In this document: positions 45,641 to 58,000 of the stretch, piece by piece
Layout: each line of letters starts with the position of its first letter
How positions within the stretch are numbered: position 1 is the stretch's first letter
From: Leptodactylus fallax
Taxonomy: Eukaryota; Chordata; Amphibia; Anura; Leptodactylidae
DNA length: 64,000 nucleotides
Assembly: GCA_947044405.1 (NCBI GenBank)
Contig: CAMRHE010000054.1
Span: forward strand, 6,835,501 to 6,899,500
Direction of reading: 5' to 3'
Translations under genes and position numbers: made by a program
The notes under the pieces: generated by a model
Told to the model about the DNA's origin: nothing
Database searches by the model: none
The model's input: the letters and a program-made list of their open reading frames with translations, nothing else

Positions 45641-46700
45641 GATTGCACACGACCATGTGCTTAACGCTGGCCGTGAATTAAAGGCACGGGCGGCGCACAG
45701 GGGACACGCAGATGTCACCTGTGTGCCACCAGTGCACCGGCGGCCCCTTTCAGTAAATGAATAGGAGCCACGGAAGCAGGGCCGCAAAATTGGACAGGAA
45801 TAGGACCTGTTCCATATTTTGCAGCCCGGACTGTCGGCCCACACACTTGACCGTATCATTCACGATCATGTGTATGGGCCCATAGAAAAACACGGATAGA
45901 ACACTGACCTATTGTTGCACTGACCAAATGCCTATTGTTGCACTGATGCCAAAAGATGGTGAGCAGTTGAGAAAAGAGGTTGAACAGATTGCTGAACAGA
46001 AACCACTGTGATAAGCAAACCCCCCAACTGTACCCTCCCTTGTCCTGACTGCAGCAGGGGGCCAGTCCAGGATTGGTTTTACATACAGCAGGGCACTGGT
46101 GGCCATTTTTTTCCCCTGAATCTTACTAAGAGAATGCAGTAGGTATCAGGGCATATACCATGACATATTTTTGTTTATTTTTTGGCATATTCCTGGAAAA
46201 TTACTTTAAAGCGTCACTGACATTCATTCCAACCCCTAAAGCATTGCAATCCTAGAAAGCTCCCGAAGCCGGAGCACATTGGAGGCACAGTGGTGAGGCA
46301 GGAGCTGTTTGCTCCTGCTACACCACTGTATTCAACTCATCTGCGTCCTCTCCGGGCGCAGAAGTTGAATCTGAGACATACCTCCCACTGACCAGGACAT
46401 GACCCACAATCTGGGACTGTCCCGCAGAATCCAGAAAGGTTGGGAGGTATGTAATACACATAATAGCAAAAAAAGATCGCTGATGAACTGATGTCTGTCC
46501 TATTGTTGTTATTTCTTTTGTAAGTATTGCAACTGACGTTAGATTCACTCTTGCTCCTGGTATCCGTCTGCTTGCAAACCGTTTAAAAAAAACGAAAAAA
46601 CGGCTTGGTACAAAAAGGATTTCAAATGGTTACACAGCGGATACCCGAATCAGTCTTTTTAGACGGATTAATCAATGAGTGTCTGACCGTTTGTGTTATG
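45641..46700. other. dst: dst intron with MITE-like piece
   Basis: 45641-45900 is a CpG-containing repeat of the GCACACGACCATGTGCT type, probably palindromic with GATCATGTGTATGGGCC at its right. 45900-46700 unassigned. Confidence 0.4.
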
Positions 46701-46973
46701 CTAGGTTCACACCTGCTTTCAGGTTTCCATTTAGGGGGTCCGCTTGGAGACCCCATGAACGGAAACTTAATCTGATTTAAAAAAGTGGTTACCCACGGAC
46801 CCCATAGACTATAATGGGGTCCGCCACTTTTTCGCCCGGTTTCCCACACGAAAGGGTGAAAAATGTGGAGAGAAAAGCTCTGCTTGCAGCGCTTTTCTCT
46901 CCACATTTTTCAAGTGTAATGGGGAAAGGAGTCCTCAAACAGAGTTCCAGCGCTCTTGTGAACCCAGCCTTAG
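46701..46973. repeat. foldback MITE, GGTTCACA family
   Basis: CTAGGTTCACACCTGCTTTC and TCTTGTGAACCCAGCCTTAG ends; contains GGGGGTCCGCTTGGAGACCC. Confidence 0.75.
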
Positions 46974-47439
46974 TTTGTGCCTGTTTGTGATCTATTGTGT
47001 GTTTTTGTCCAATCTGTTTTTTGTTTTTTTTATGTTGTGTTATTATTCATATTCTCTGAAAAAAGGCCAAAAAAACAAAAAATCTGGGGTATGTAAACTT
47101 TTTAGCACAACTGTAACTAAGGCTGGGGTTGCAAAGCATCTACAGACCAGCAGTGTATTGCATTTAAAAGGGGCTATGGTATAAAAATTATTTACCCGGT
47201 ATCCATAGGACTGCTGAGACCCCGAACAATCCTGAAAACGTTGTATGTAGGCGTCTGAGATGGTGGACGGTGCTCAATGGAAGAGACATAGATAATCAAG
47301 TGCTGTACTTCAGCTGTCTCCAGCACTCCCATTAAAGGGAAGGGGAGCGTCATGCACCACCTGACATGCCTACATACAGCCTGACTACTGTCAGGAGTGC
47401 TCCTAGTTGTCACCTACAACTCACAGGTGGAGATCCTAT

Positions 47440-48405
47440 GAAGGATTGCCAAGGAGCTACAACCTGTGCTACATAGGGACAACAGACTCAAGGACATATT
47501 TCCAGTCCCCCCTCTCCTTTCCTTTCGGCAACCACCAACCTTCAGCGTATTATTGTCCGGAGTGCCCTGAAGGCCCCAACTGAAAATGGCACCTCACCTT
47601 GCCTGCAAAACAGGTGCAAGACCTGCAGGCACATCCAAACCGCTGACAGTGTACCTGTCCCACAGTCATAACAGGTGCACAGAATTAGGGGGACATTTTC
47701 CTGCAGGTCTTCCAATGTGGTGTATCAAATAATGTGTGTGCAATGTCCCACCACAGGCCTCTATGTGGGGGAAACAGGGCAGAGACTTAGTCAGCGCATG
47801 AACTCACACAGATTCAACATTAATAACAGCAGAACAGATCCCCCAGTGGACACACATTTCTCCGGAGAAGACCACTCTATTGAAGATTTGCGGGTTGTGA
47901 TTTTAATAGGACATATTAAGACGCAGAGCGAGAGGAAAGAATGGGAATATAAGTTAATGCAAAAATTTCAAACTCTGCAATTTAGATTTAATATTCATGC
48001 CAGTTTCATGTCACACTATGTATGAACTGTGATGGGTCACAAATCACCATGTGACAGCAAACAGATAGCAAGAATTAGTGATCCCTCCGTCACGACCCAC
48101 AAGTTTCCAGATTGCATATCCAGATTCCATATTTTTTAACCTGTTGTAAATAACTTCCCTACTTATATTGCATTTTGTTTTGTTTTAAGGATTCTAAGAT
48201 CCTTTGAAGGTCCATGTCTTTAGGGTATAAAAAATCTGTGAATTTTCAGTTTCTTGTATAACACCATGTCTGATGAAGGGAGCTAGTAATCCCGAAAGCT
48301 TACCATCAAATATACTCAGTTAGCCTCTAAAAGGTATCGCCTGATTACTTCACTCTTCCACTACTTTCAATGGCTAACACGGTACAACATTATACTACTA
48401 AAGAT
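47440..48405 (+). mobile_element. Penelope-like element, 5'-truncated
   Basis: Same family as the 14-kb palindrome and more complete at the 5' side: about 47470 on reads DNRLKDIFPVPPLLSFRQPP before the Cys/His cluster. The 3' end has TGATGAAGGGAGCTAGTAAT, CTTTCAATGGCTAACACGG and TACAACATTATACTACT. Stops interrupt the frame (for example within the HS*QVHR stretch). Confidence 0.8.
47675..48025 (+). pseudogene. Penelope-like GIY-YIG domain, second copy
   Basis: Open frame covering RIRGTFSCRSSNVVYQIMCV, GLYVGETGQRLSQRMNSHRF and the tail ending FMSHYV. Compared with the 15.3-kb copy it reads VYQI instead of VYLI and DTHFSGEDHS instead of AAHFSGENHS. The reverse transcriptase is absent and upstream stops disable it. 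Confidence 0.75.
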
Positions 48406-48812
48406 AGGCACACTGATGTAGAAATACTGCTGTGCTGCCTCTATACACTTTAGAATTCTAGCTGATTCTGCCAAGATCAGTGGGTTCATTGATTTGTAAA
48501 GTGCTGTGGAATATGTTGGCGTTATATAAAGTTATTATTATTATCCAACATTTATTTAATGTGTATGGTGGACTTTAAACAAACGACTAGAAGACTTGCA
48601 GTACACTTCCTTAAATCTAAGACGGTCAAAAAGGGATAACTGTGGGACAAACTGTATAGTATAATACGATGAATAATATAACTTCATACAGTAAACTTTC
48701 TTGACCTCTCTAGGGGTATGTGTAGGAATCTAGTAAGTGAAACTTGAAATCTACTATCTATGCAAGGCATTTGGACTCTATAATGACATATTAAGAAGGT
48801 AATGAGCACAAA

Positions 48813-49165
48813 AGGGCCGGTTCACATCTGCGTTTGGGGAGTTCGCTTGGGGACTCCCCGAACCTATACGCATAAAAAGCGGTTTACCTGGGAAACCACA
48901 CGGACCCCATAGACTATTATGGGGTCCATGTGGTTTCCGCACGAAACATGCGGAAATATGGGGAGAGGAGAGTGCTGCTTATAGCACTTTTCTCTCCGCT
49001 TGCTTTGTGCGGAAACCGAGCGAAAACCATATTGACCCCATTATAGTCTATGGGGTCTGTGTGGTTTCCCAGGTAAACCGCTTTTTATGTGTATAGGTTT
49101 CCATTTGGGGGGTCCCCAAGCAGACTCCCCGAATGGAAACCCGAACCCAGATGTGAACCGGCCCT
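48813..49165. repeat. foldback MITE, GGTTCACA family, near-complete palindrome
   Basis: AGGGCCGGTTCACATCTGCG faces CCAGATGTGAACCGGCCCT. Inner arms CCCCATAGACTATTATGGGG and GACCCCATTATAGTCTATGG pair as well. The best-preserved member in the window. Confidence 0.9.
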
Positions 49166-49683
49166 AACCTCAATGCTAATTAGATACCCACAAGATTTCT
49201 AGGAGCATAATCATACTACAATATAGAAATGTTATCCTAATAATTGTATGTGATAAGCTCTAATACCAGCTACAGCACAATCTATTGACAACTGTGGGAC
49301 TGGAAAACAGCAGTCAAGTCAATCTTTATTTAACCACATCCCACCAGAGGCATTTTTTCGATTTTCATTTTTTACTCCCACCTTCCAAACCTCATAACTT
49401 TTTTATTTTTTCATTCACAGAGTCACATGAGGGCTTACTGTTTGCAGGACAAATTGTACTTTGTAATAGTACCATTTGATATTCTGTATGACGCACTCTG
49501 AAGCTGGAAAAAAAACTCTAAATGCAGTGTAATTGGAGAAGAACTGCATTTGCATGACTTTTTTACGGACTTTGTTTTTACGGCGTTCACTGTGCAGACA
49601 AAATTATATGTCCTCAAATAAGACCCGTTTTATTTATTGAAGGGAGGTCAAACCTGTGGCCACCACTATCAGGTCAAAAATAA
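49166..49683. other. dst: dst intron, no gene seen
   Basis: Unassigned. A similar phrase (TTTACTCCCACCTTCC...GTATGACGCACTC) does not match anything else in the window clearly. Confidence 0.35.
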
Positions 49684-50090
49684 TTCAATCAAAGGATAGG
49701 GTATTATAGATATCTCAAGGAAAATGTAAAATATAACTTTTATTAATCACAAAGATAAAATAATAAAGAAAAGGGGACGAGATATAGAAAAGATAATAAA
49801 CCATCAGAATGAGAGACATATATACTTATATAGTTGGTTGTACCAATTAGATGTACATACAACCATTTTTGTTTTGCTCAATTCAACGCAGGTAAACAGT
49901 GTCTTCCTATAGAATGTACTCTGGAATCCTGTAATACTGACCATCCCCTCTATTGAAATAAGAGGAAATATATGGAGGCAGAGGAAATAAGTAAGTACTC
50001 CACTAAAAACGGATCATATGCTCTTTGGGGTTTTAGTCATCAGAGATGACAAGGCACTAGGAAATTCCGACCAAGAAATAAATGGAAGTA

Positions 50091-51269
50091 CCGTATTTTT
50101 CAGACTATAAGACGCACCTGACCATAAGATGCACCTAGATTTTAGAGGAGGAAAATAGGGAAAAAAAATTTTGAAGAAAAAAAAAAAAAAGGTAAAATAT
50201 TTAATATATGGGAGTTGTAGTTTTGAAACAGCTGCAAGGTCACATTGACAAGTGGCCCTGTAGCTGTACGGAGAGGCATAGGGCATCTTTTTTTGTGGGG
50301 CCAGGTGTACTTTTTAGCTATACCATTTTGGGGAATGTCTATTACTTTGATCACTTTTTATTCAAATCAGAGGCGAAACAGCGAAAAAAAACAGCAGTTC
50401 GGCACTTATGTTTTTCTTCCCGCTACGACGTTCACCCTACGGGAAAAATATTTTTATAAGTTTGTAGACTGGGCACTTTCGGACACAGCGATACCTAATG
50501 TGTATGTGTTTCACAGTAATTTTCTGCTTTTATATGTATTCTAGGGAAAGGGGGTGATTTAAACCTTTTATTTTTTTTTTATATATTTTTTTTAAACTTT
50601 TTTTTTTTTTACTATCTTATTAGCCCCCCCTTAGGGGGCTTGAACCCGCAATCATTTGATTTCAAGTCCCATAGACTGCAATACAACTGGTATTGCAGGT
50701 CATAGACCAGCCTTAGTAGTAATATTCCTATGACAAGCCTGGGAGCCTTCGTTAGGCTCCCGGCTGTCACAGGAATAGGTCAGCTCCTGCGATCTCGCCG
50801 TGCGGGAGCCGGCCTGCAACGAAAAAGGTACCAATGGGCCCGGGGGAAGTTTTAATATCTTTGGGGGGGGCTTACAGGTAGGAATGCCCGTGATCAGAAG
50901 AATGGACTCTAATCGCAGCATTAGCTCCGGGCCTCCGCTGTACATTACAGCGGAGACCTGGTAGCTATGGCGACCACTCTGCAGCAGAGCGGCCACCATT
51001 ATCTTTACAGGCCCGGCATCCGCCGTAATAGCACGGGATGGGTTTGCATCACTGGGACACCCCCTGCTCCAAGCCCAGGGCCCGCAGCATCGCCCCCACT
51101 CCTCCCGCTACAGGAAGCCGGCGGCAGCAGGAGTGGGGCGATGATGCAACCCTGCTCCTACTCCCCCCCCCCCCGCCAAAACACCCACATTTGGACTATA
51201 AGACGCATCCCCATTTTTCTACCAAATTTGGGGGAAAAAAAAGTGCATCTTATAGTCCGAAAAATACGG
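50091..51269. mobile_element. element with CCGTATTTTTCAGACTATAA termini, TA target
   Basis: Left CCGTATTTTTCAGACTATAA, right TTATAGTCCGAAAAATACGG; TA at 50089-50090 and 51270-51271. Non-coding interior, GC-rich in its right third. In the opposite arm of the foldback the sequence runs without it, which confirms the insertion. Confidence 0.8.
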
Positions 51270-51720
51270 TATATGCGTGACTAGTGCCACCATCAGAGCA
51301 TTACACTGCACTGGGGGTGAGGCTGGGTACTCCCTTAAGGTCTAATGTCCTGGGCTAAAAAATGATGACAAAAACTACCCTCACAAATCAGAGTTGATCT
51401 CTGCCCAGGTTTTCCCAAAATAAATCAGGACATATCTCTGCCCAGATAAAGTAGTATATTATAGAGACAGCCTCCAGGCAAAATATGCACACAAATAGAT
51501 GACATTGTGCGCTAGCCCACAAAGTGCTACTCAAAATTATACTGACATACTGACAGGCTCCAGATCCTCAATTACACACACATAGTCAGCATTGTGTGCT
51601 ATACACTGGAGCACTGTCAATGAGACAATCGGTATTCACCCCTGCTAGAGTGCGCTTTTAAAAGAGCGTCAAGACCACATCTCGCTACTGGCTCCAGAGA
51701 ACATTTAAGCTGAACACTTA

Positions 51721-53318
51721 CAGTGCCTTGCGAAAGTATTCGGCCCCCTTGAACTTTTCAACCTTTTGCCACATTTCAGGCTTGAAAGATAAGGATATAA
51801 AATTTTAATTTTTTGGTGAAGAATCAACAACAAGTGGGACACAATCGTGAAGTGGAACGAAATTTATTGGTTATTTCAAACTTTTGTAAAAAATAAAAAA
51901 CTGAAAAGTGGGGCGTGCAATATTATTCGGCCCCTTTACTTTCAGTGCAGCAAACTTAATCCAGAAGTTCAGTGAGGATCTCTGAATGATCCAATGTTGT
52001 CCTAAATGACTGATGATGATAAATATAATCCACCTTTGTGTAATCAAGTCTCCGTATAAATGCTGCTCTGTGATAGTCTCAGGGTTCTGTTTAAAGCGCA
52101 GAGAGCATCATGAAGACCAAGGAACACACCAGGCAGGTTCGTGATACTGTTGTGGAGAAGTTTAAAGCCGGATTTGGATACAAAAAGATTTCCCAAACTT
52201 TAAACATCCCAAGGAGCACTGTGCAAGCGATCATATTGAAATGGAAGGAGTATCAGACCACTGCAAATCTACCAAGACCCGGCCGTCCCTCTAAACTTTC
52301 ATCTCAAACAAGGAGAAGACTGATCAGAGATGCAGCCAAGAGGCCCATGATCACTCTGTATGAACTGCAGAGATCTACAGCTGAGGTGGGAGAGTCAGTC
52401 CATAGGACAACAATCAGTTGTACACTGCACAAATCTGGCCTTTATGGAAGAGTGGCAAGAAGAAAGGCATTTCTCAAAGATATCCATAAAAAGTCTTGTT
52501 TAAAGTTTGCCACAAGCCACCTGGGAGACACACCAAACATGTGGAAGAAGGTGCTCTGGTCAGATGAAACCAAAATGTTTGGCGTAAAAGCAACACAGCT
52601 CATCACCCTGAACACATCATCCCCACTGTCAAACATGGTGGTGGCAGCATCATGGTTTGGGCCTGCTTTTCTTCAGCAGGGACAGGGAAGATGGTTAAAA
52701 TTGATGGGAAGATGGATGGAGCCAAATACAGGACCATTCTGGAAGAAAACCTGTTGGAGTCTGCAAAAGACCAGAGACTGGGACGGAGATTTATCTTCCA
52801 ACAAGACAATGATCCCAAACATAAAGCAAAATCTACAATGGAATGGTTCACAAATAAACGTATCCAGGTGTTAGAATGGCCAAGTCAAAGTCCAGACCTG
52901 AATCCAATCGAAAATCTGTGGAAAGAGCTGAAAACTGCTGTTCACAAACGCTCTACATCCAACTTCACTGAGCTCGAGCTGTTTTCCAAGGAAGAATGGG
53001 CAAGAATTTCAGTCTCTTGATGTGCAAAACTGATAGAGACATACCCCAAGCAACTTGCAGCTGTAATTGCAGCAAAAGGTGGCGCCACAAAGTATTAACT
53101 TAAGGGGGCCGAATAATTTGGCACGCCCCACTTTTCATTTTTTCATTTTTTACAAAAGTTTAAAATATCCAATAAATTTCATTCCACTTCACAATTGTGT
53201 CCCACTTGTTATTGAGTCTTCACCAAAAAATTAAAATTTTATATCCTTATGTTTGAAGCCTGAAATGTGGCAAAAGGTTGAAAAGTTCAAGGGGGCCGAA
53301 TACTTTCGCAAGGCACTG
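51721..53318 (+). mobile_element. Tc1-like transposon, inactivated copy
   Basis: Termini CAGTGCCTTGCGAAAGTATT and AATACTTTCGCAAGGCACTG with TA at 51719-51720 and 53319-53320. Terminal repeats extend for roughly 200 bp (CCTTTTGCCACATTTCAGGC paired near 53258-53277). Encloses a damaged transposase. Confidence 0.93.
52110..53096 (+). pseudogene. Tc1 transposase, frameshifted
   Basis: Starts MKTKEHTRQVRDTVVEKF at the usual place. The paired-type helix-turn-helix region (GFGYKKISQTLNIPRSTVQ), GRPSK motif and first catalytic Asp (WSDETK, about 52559) are in one frame. About ten codons are then lost near 52578 and the frame shifts; the downstream frame has HGGGSIMVWACFSSAGTG, QQDNDPKH (second Asp) and SPDLNPIENLWKELK (Glu). 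A TGA at about 53018 cuts off the last 25 or so codons. Normal Tc1 transposase is about 340 residues; this one cannot be made intact. Confidence 0.9.
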
Positions 53319-53432
53319 TATATGATGATAGATCTGTCCCTCATACTAAGTAAAGTTAAAATAACAAACTCCCTAGCTCTGATTTGCGAGGGTAGTATTT
53401 GTCATAATTTTTTAGCACAGATTAGACCTTAA

Positions 53433-53786
53433 TGTCACTGGGCTAATACGGCTCGTGTAACAGACCACCACAAAATGGCGGCAGAGCATGCGCAGTCGGT
53501 GTACAGCGCAGCGTCGTATGCCTACGCAAGGCAGAAGATCAGAAGAACATGAACAGGGGCATGAACAGAACTAAGAGGCGGCGTGAGGTTATGACGCGGG
53601 GGTGTTCGGAGCACAGGGGGACCGCGTAATTTGTGAGCGTAATTTGCATATCGCAATAAACTGATTTTTACAAAAATGGTGGGGAGAAGAAGAGAATGGA
53701 AGGTAGGAGTAGAATAGCCTTTTTAAAGGCTATTCCAACGTGACATTAGTTCAAAAGGTGATTTTCTAACGATAGATTCCCTTTAA
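53433..53786. mobile_element. TTAA-flanked insertion in right arm of foldback
   Basis: The left arm runs without a break across the complement of GACCTTAAGGGAGTACCCAG. The right arm has TTAA at 53429-53432 and again at 53783-53786 around 350 extra bases. The right end GATAGATTCCCTTTAA is T2-like; the left end TTAATGTCACTGGG is not its complement. TTAA target is clear; family is not. Confidence 0.65.
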
Positions 53787-53948
53787 GGGAATACCCAGCC
53801 TCACCCTCAGTGCAGTGTAATGCTCTGGTGGTGGCACTGGTCACGCATATACTCCCATTTAATTCATGGTTGGAATTTTCTAGTGCCTTGTCATCTCTGA
53901 TGAATAAAACCCCAAAGAGCATATCATCAGTTTTTCAATAGAGGGTAT

Positions 53949-54385
53949 TGTGAGTATGTGAACCAGAGGGCGCTGTTGAGCGACCCAGGCCCAAGCCAGA
54001 AAAGGCTCTCAGCCACGCCTTTGGGTGGGGGGCGTGTAGCTCCAGAAGGCTGGAGAAACCTGCTTGGAGCAGGAAATGGTGGACCAGCCAAGGACAGAGA
54101 GGCAGTCTGTCCCAGAGGGCTTGGATCCAGAGAGGACTTACAAAGACTAAGTCAGGCTCTTATTGCCCCAGAGGCTAGTTAGGGACTCAAGGAGTGAGTT
54201 AGTGCCCTAACTGTGGCCTAGGTTTTTTGTTGTTTTGTTATGTTGCAGTTAAGCTGAATAAAGCCACGTTTATTTTACACTTGGACTGTCTGAAAGCTAT
54301 CTTTCCGGCGCCCAGTACCACGAACCACCGCTGTCCGGACCAGGAAAAGCCGCCATTTTGAGTTTAATTCCCCCAAGCTGTCACA
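53949..54385 (+). mobile_element. solo LTR, 437 bp, 4-bp TSD
   Basis: Begins TGTGAGTATGTGA and ends AAGCTGTCACA; flanks GTAT at 53945-53948 and 54386-54389. Has AATAAA (about 54258) in a position fit for polyadenylation. No internal region. A relative in the opposite direction lies at 56971-57408. The short ORF is not a gene. Confidence 0.85.
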
Positions 54386-54534
54386 GTATGTATGTCCTTC
54401 ATTCTGATGGTTTATTATCTTTTCTATATCTCGTCCCCTTTTCTGTCTTTATTATTTTATCTTTGTGATTAATAAAAGTTATATTTTACATTTTCCCTGA
54501 GATATCTATGATACCCTATCCTTTGATTGAACAA

Positions 54535-56411
54535 AATTGCATGTCACTTGTATTCTATGGGTCAGTACATTTCTGAGGATACCAAATCTATATTGGATCA
54601 GGCGTCTTTTTGGCGGGACAAGATGTGCTTTCTAACTACACCTATTTGGAGATTGTCTATTGCAATGATCACTTTTCATTAAAATTTTTATGAGAGGCGA
54701 AACAGCTAAAAAAAAAAGTAAGCTTGGCTCTTTTGATTTTTTTTTTTCCCACTAGGGCATTCACCGTACAAGTTTGTAGAATGGGCATTTTCAAACGCAG
54801 GGATACCTAATGAGTATGTGTTTCACTGTATTTTTTTAATTTTTATATGTGTTCTAGGGAAAGAGGAGTGTTTGTTTTTTACTTTCAGGGGCCAATAATC
54901 CACGACAAAATGGAAGCACCCATGCACCGCAAAAAAAAATGGCGATTCAGTCAGGTTTGACCATGGCGTTTCGGTTAATGCTCGAAATCAGTGTCCATAC
55001 TGATTGTGGGCATTAGTGTTGGGTCTCAGCTGTATAATACTATTACGGCGGATGTCGGCAATGGGCTAAAGTAGTTGCCCCACAATAAAAACTTGTCAGC
55101 TATCTACAGGTAGTGACTGATCAAATGGGGGTTCCATGTCCCCCATTTGAACGGAGTGTTGCTACATTCAATGTCTACAGAACTAACAAACATTGTCGAG
55201 GGCTGTCCTTTGCTATATCTTTTGGTCCTATACAAATGGGACAGGATAGGCCATCAATGTTAGAGCTGCAAGGGTCCAATACCTAGGATGGCATGGCTCA
55301 CTCGCTGTACAAACTATAGCGGCAGCTTTAGGTAATACAGCGCGGTTCCATTGAAGCTACTGATCTGTGGAGGTGAGGACCTCACAGATCTAATATTTTA
55401 TAGGCCATCAATTTTAGAAAGTGGATACCTCCTTTAAAGATTTATTTTCTCATTCCTCTATTCTTCTTTATGAAGATTTATTAATCAATGAACAACTAGC
55501 TGTTACCATTCCTCTTACCAAAGGGACGTATCTTTACAAAGTCTAACACTAACAAAACTGATTGGAAATTATCACAGTATGCAGATAACATCCAGTTGAC
55601 AATTAAAAAAACAATTCTAAGGAAATAATGCAAATTAGTTCTTCTTCCTAGTAAAAGATCTGTCTCTAGTGCCATCTATTGGAAGTCAGAATCTTATTAG
55701 TCAATGTCCGACAGTTAAAGAGGGACATAAGGCAAACCAGAAAAATATCTTCCAAAGAAAAAGACAACCATCTGAAAACTATTGTTTTGGGGTTCTTGTC
55801 CCTCTCCAGTGCACAGTAGCTGGTTAGTAAGAGGTCACTGATGTCGGTCAGGAGGAGTACTGTGTCTCCTTGTAGAAACCAAAACACTTGAAAAAGAGGA
55901 GATACATCCCTGAAACGCGTAGTGTTGTTGGATTTGGATAAAAGTTGACTTATACCCTACACTTGGTTGAGCGCGGTTCCTCAACCTCTAGCCTGACCAT
56001 ATGGTTTGGTATTAGTCCTTTCTTCTGCTTGTAGAAACCAAAGAATAACAAAGAAGTACAACAAAGAAGTATAAGAAAAAGGAGAGATGACTGGTCGTCT
56101 TTAAACCTCTGGAAGTTGATTTATTCCAAGTGAAACATCACAGAAAGTTTTACACTAGTAGCAAATTTGGTCATGAAGCTGCAGAAGGTATGTTTAGAGG
56201 GCACCTAAACTTAAAATGGGAAAACCGTAATTGCTATTAACAGTCAACATTTTATCTTCTTCTCCAAAATTAGGAGCCTGCATTATAGTTTCTAAGCTAA
56301 AAATAACATTTTAATTATTTTATTTATGTCTAGCTTTGGGTTTAAAAATCTAATATGCCCTTTCAATCTCGCTTAGTTCAGCCTGAGAGTGGAGAACCAA
56401 CAGTGTCTTTT
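54535..56411. other. dst: dst intron with repeat fragments
   Basis: 54590-54860 loosely resembles 50280-50540 (AAATTT-GAGGCGAAACAGC; GGGATACCTAATG-GTATGTG), so it is a shared repeat. 55200-55437 has GGATAGGCCATCAATGTTAG and ends CCTTTAAAG. 55885-56010 has CATCCCTGAAACGCGTAGTG. Nothing coding recognised. Confidence 0.4.
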
Positions 56412-56810
56412 TTAAAGGGGTTATGTCTTTATGGACATTTATCCCCTATTCACAGTACAGGAGATAATTGTCTGATCGCCAGGTCCCCTGGTGATAAAGA
56501 GGACAGGGGACTGAAAGTCCCCCTAAAGCCTCCTTGTGAATGGAATGCAATGAGCTAGCATGACTGAAACTGTATTCAATGATTTGGAGCTAACGGGACT
56601 GTAATCTCTGGCAGCGCCCACACTTCATAGAAGTGAATGTATCGCTGGTCACACAAGTGCACTGGCGCTATATTCACAAGGAGACTTTAGGGGGACTTCT
56701 GATCCTCCGGAACAGCAGAGGACCTGGTGATCAAGACAGCAGAGATTGTACACTTATCCCTGGTCCTTTGGATGGGGAATAAGTGACCATAACAACACAA
56801 TCTTGTTTAA
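56412..56810. mobile_element. T2-like MITE with TTAA ends
   Basis: Left TTAAAGGGGTTATGTCTTTA, right GGAATAAGTGACCATAACAA...TTGTTTAA; inner AGTCCCCCTAAAGCCTCCTT pairs with AAGGAGACTTTAGGGGGACT. Confidence 0.7.
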
Positions 56811-56970
56811 ACAAGGCTAAAAGAAACCAGGCCTCAAACTAGCATTACAGCCCCTTTCTACTAGTGTTTAGTGGAATCTTATTTCCATGATTGTACAGGC
56901 CTAACGTACAGATCAAACAACACAAAAAACAAGTAGACCCTCTTTGAATTCTATGGTTTTACATATCAGG

Positions 56971-57408
56971 TGTGACAGCTTGGGGGAATTACACTCAAAA
57001 TGGCGGCTTGTCCTGGTCCGGACAGCGGTGGTTCGTGGTACTGGGCGCCGGAAAGATAGCTTTCAGACGGTCCAAGTGTAAAATAAAACGTGGCTTTATT
57101 CAACTTAACTGCAACATAACAAAAAAACAACAAACACCTAGGCCACAGTTAGGGCACTAACTCACTCCTTGAGTCCCTAACTAGCCTCTGGGGCAATAAG
57201 AGCCTGACTTAGTCTTTGCAAGTCTTCTCTGGATCCAAGCCCTCTGGGACAGACTGCCTCTCTGTCCTTGGCTGGTCCACCATTTCCTGCTCCAAGCAGG
57301 TTTCTCCAGCCTTCTGGAGATACACGCCCCCCTCAAAGGCGTGGCTGAGAGCCTTTTCAGGGCTAGGCCTGGGTCGCTCAACAGCGCCCTCTGGCTCACA
57401 TACTCACA
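56971..57408 (-). mobile_element. solo LTR, 438 bp, 4-bp TSD, inverted relative of 53949
   Basis: On the minus strand begins TGTGAGTATGTGAGCCAG and ends AAGCTGTCACA; flanks CAGG at 56967-56970 and 57409-57412. Very close to the LTR at 53949 along its full length, e.g. both have the GGAGCAGGAAATGGTGGACC stretch. Confidence 0.87.
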
Positions 57409-57512
57409 CAGGACATAATAAAAAAATATCTACTCTTTGGAAGGTCTTAAAATGAGGTAAATACAACTCATTACAAATTATACCAGGTCATTATTTATTT
57501 AACAAAAACTAA

Positions 57513-58000
57513 GACTGGGTTCACATCTGTGTTGGTGTCTCTGCACCTTATCAGCTTCTGTGATCCATTGAAAGATCATAAAACTGCTTACAACAAGTGG
57601 TTTAAAAAAACACATTGATTTCAATGGGTTTTTAAAACAATCCGATGGTGTGCGTTTGGAGCATTTATGCCGCTCTTTTGGACGGAGATAAAAGTTGGAA
57701 TTACAAAACTTTTACTCCGTCAAAAAAAAAAAAAAAAATAAGGATACAAGACGGACAGCAACAAATCCGTTTCTTTCAACATTGTGTCCATTTGGCAATC
57801 CATTTTTCATTCTTCTTCATACTTCTCTGTGCATACTCAGAATGAAGATGAAGGGGAAAAGAAACGGATCTGTCAAAAATGGACTCAAATGCACAGTTTA
57901 CACTGTGTAACCGTTTGTGTCCGTTTCTTTGACGAATCCGTTGTTTTTAAGATGGATTCGCAAGATGCGGATACCAGGCACAGATGTGAACATAGCGTCA
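57513..58000. repeat. foldback MITE, GGTTCACA family
   Basis: CTGGGTTCACATCTGTGTTG and GGCACAGATGTGAACATAGC ends; TCCGTTTCTT-type pieces pair inside. Confidence 0.75.

Larger units (their letters stand above)
49684..54534. mobile_element. foldback (long-TIR) element carrying four later insertions
   Basis: Outer arms TTCAATCAAAGGATAGGGTA (49688) and TACCCTATCCTTTGATTGAA (54514-54533) are perfect complements. They continue inward through GGGGACGAGATATAGAAAAG and its partner, AGAGATGACAAGGCACTAG and CTAGTGCCTTGTCATCTCT, and GCACTGGGGGTGAGGCTGGG and CCCAGCCTCACCCTCAGTGC. Arms close at about 51393 and 53373. Inserted later: 50091-51269, 51721-53318, 53433-53786 and 53949-54385. No coding capacity of its own is seen. 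Confidence 0.85.

Noticed and set aside
53958..54182. 74-codon ORF and its mirror at 57181-57399
   Set aside because: Both are the same stretch of the two solo LTRs; LTRs of this kind do not encode protein there.
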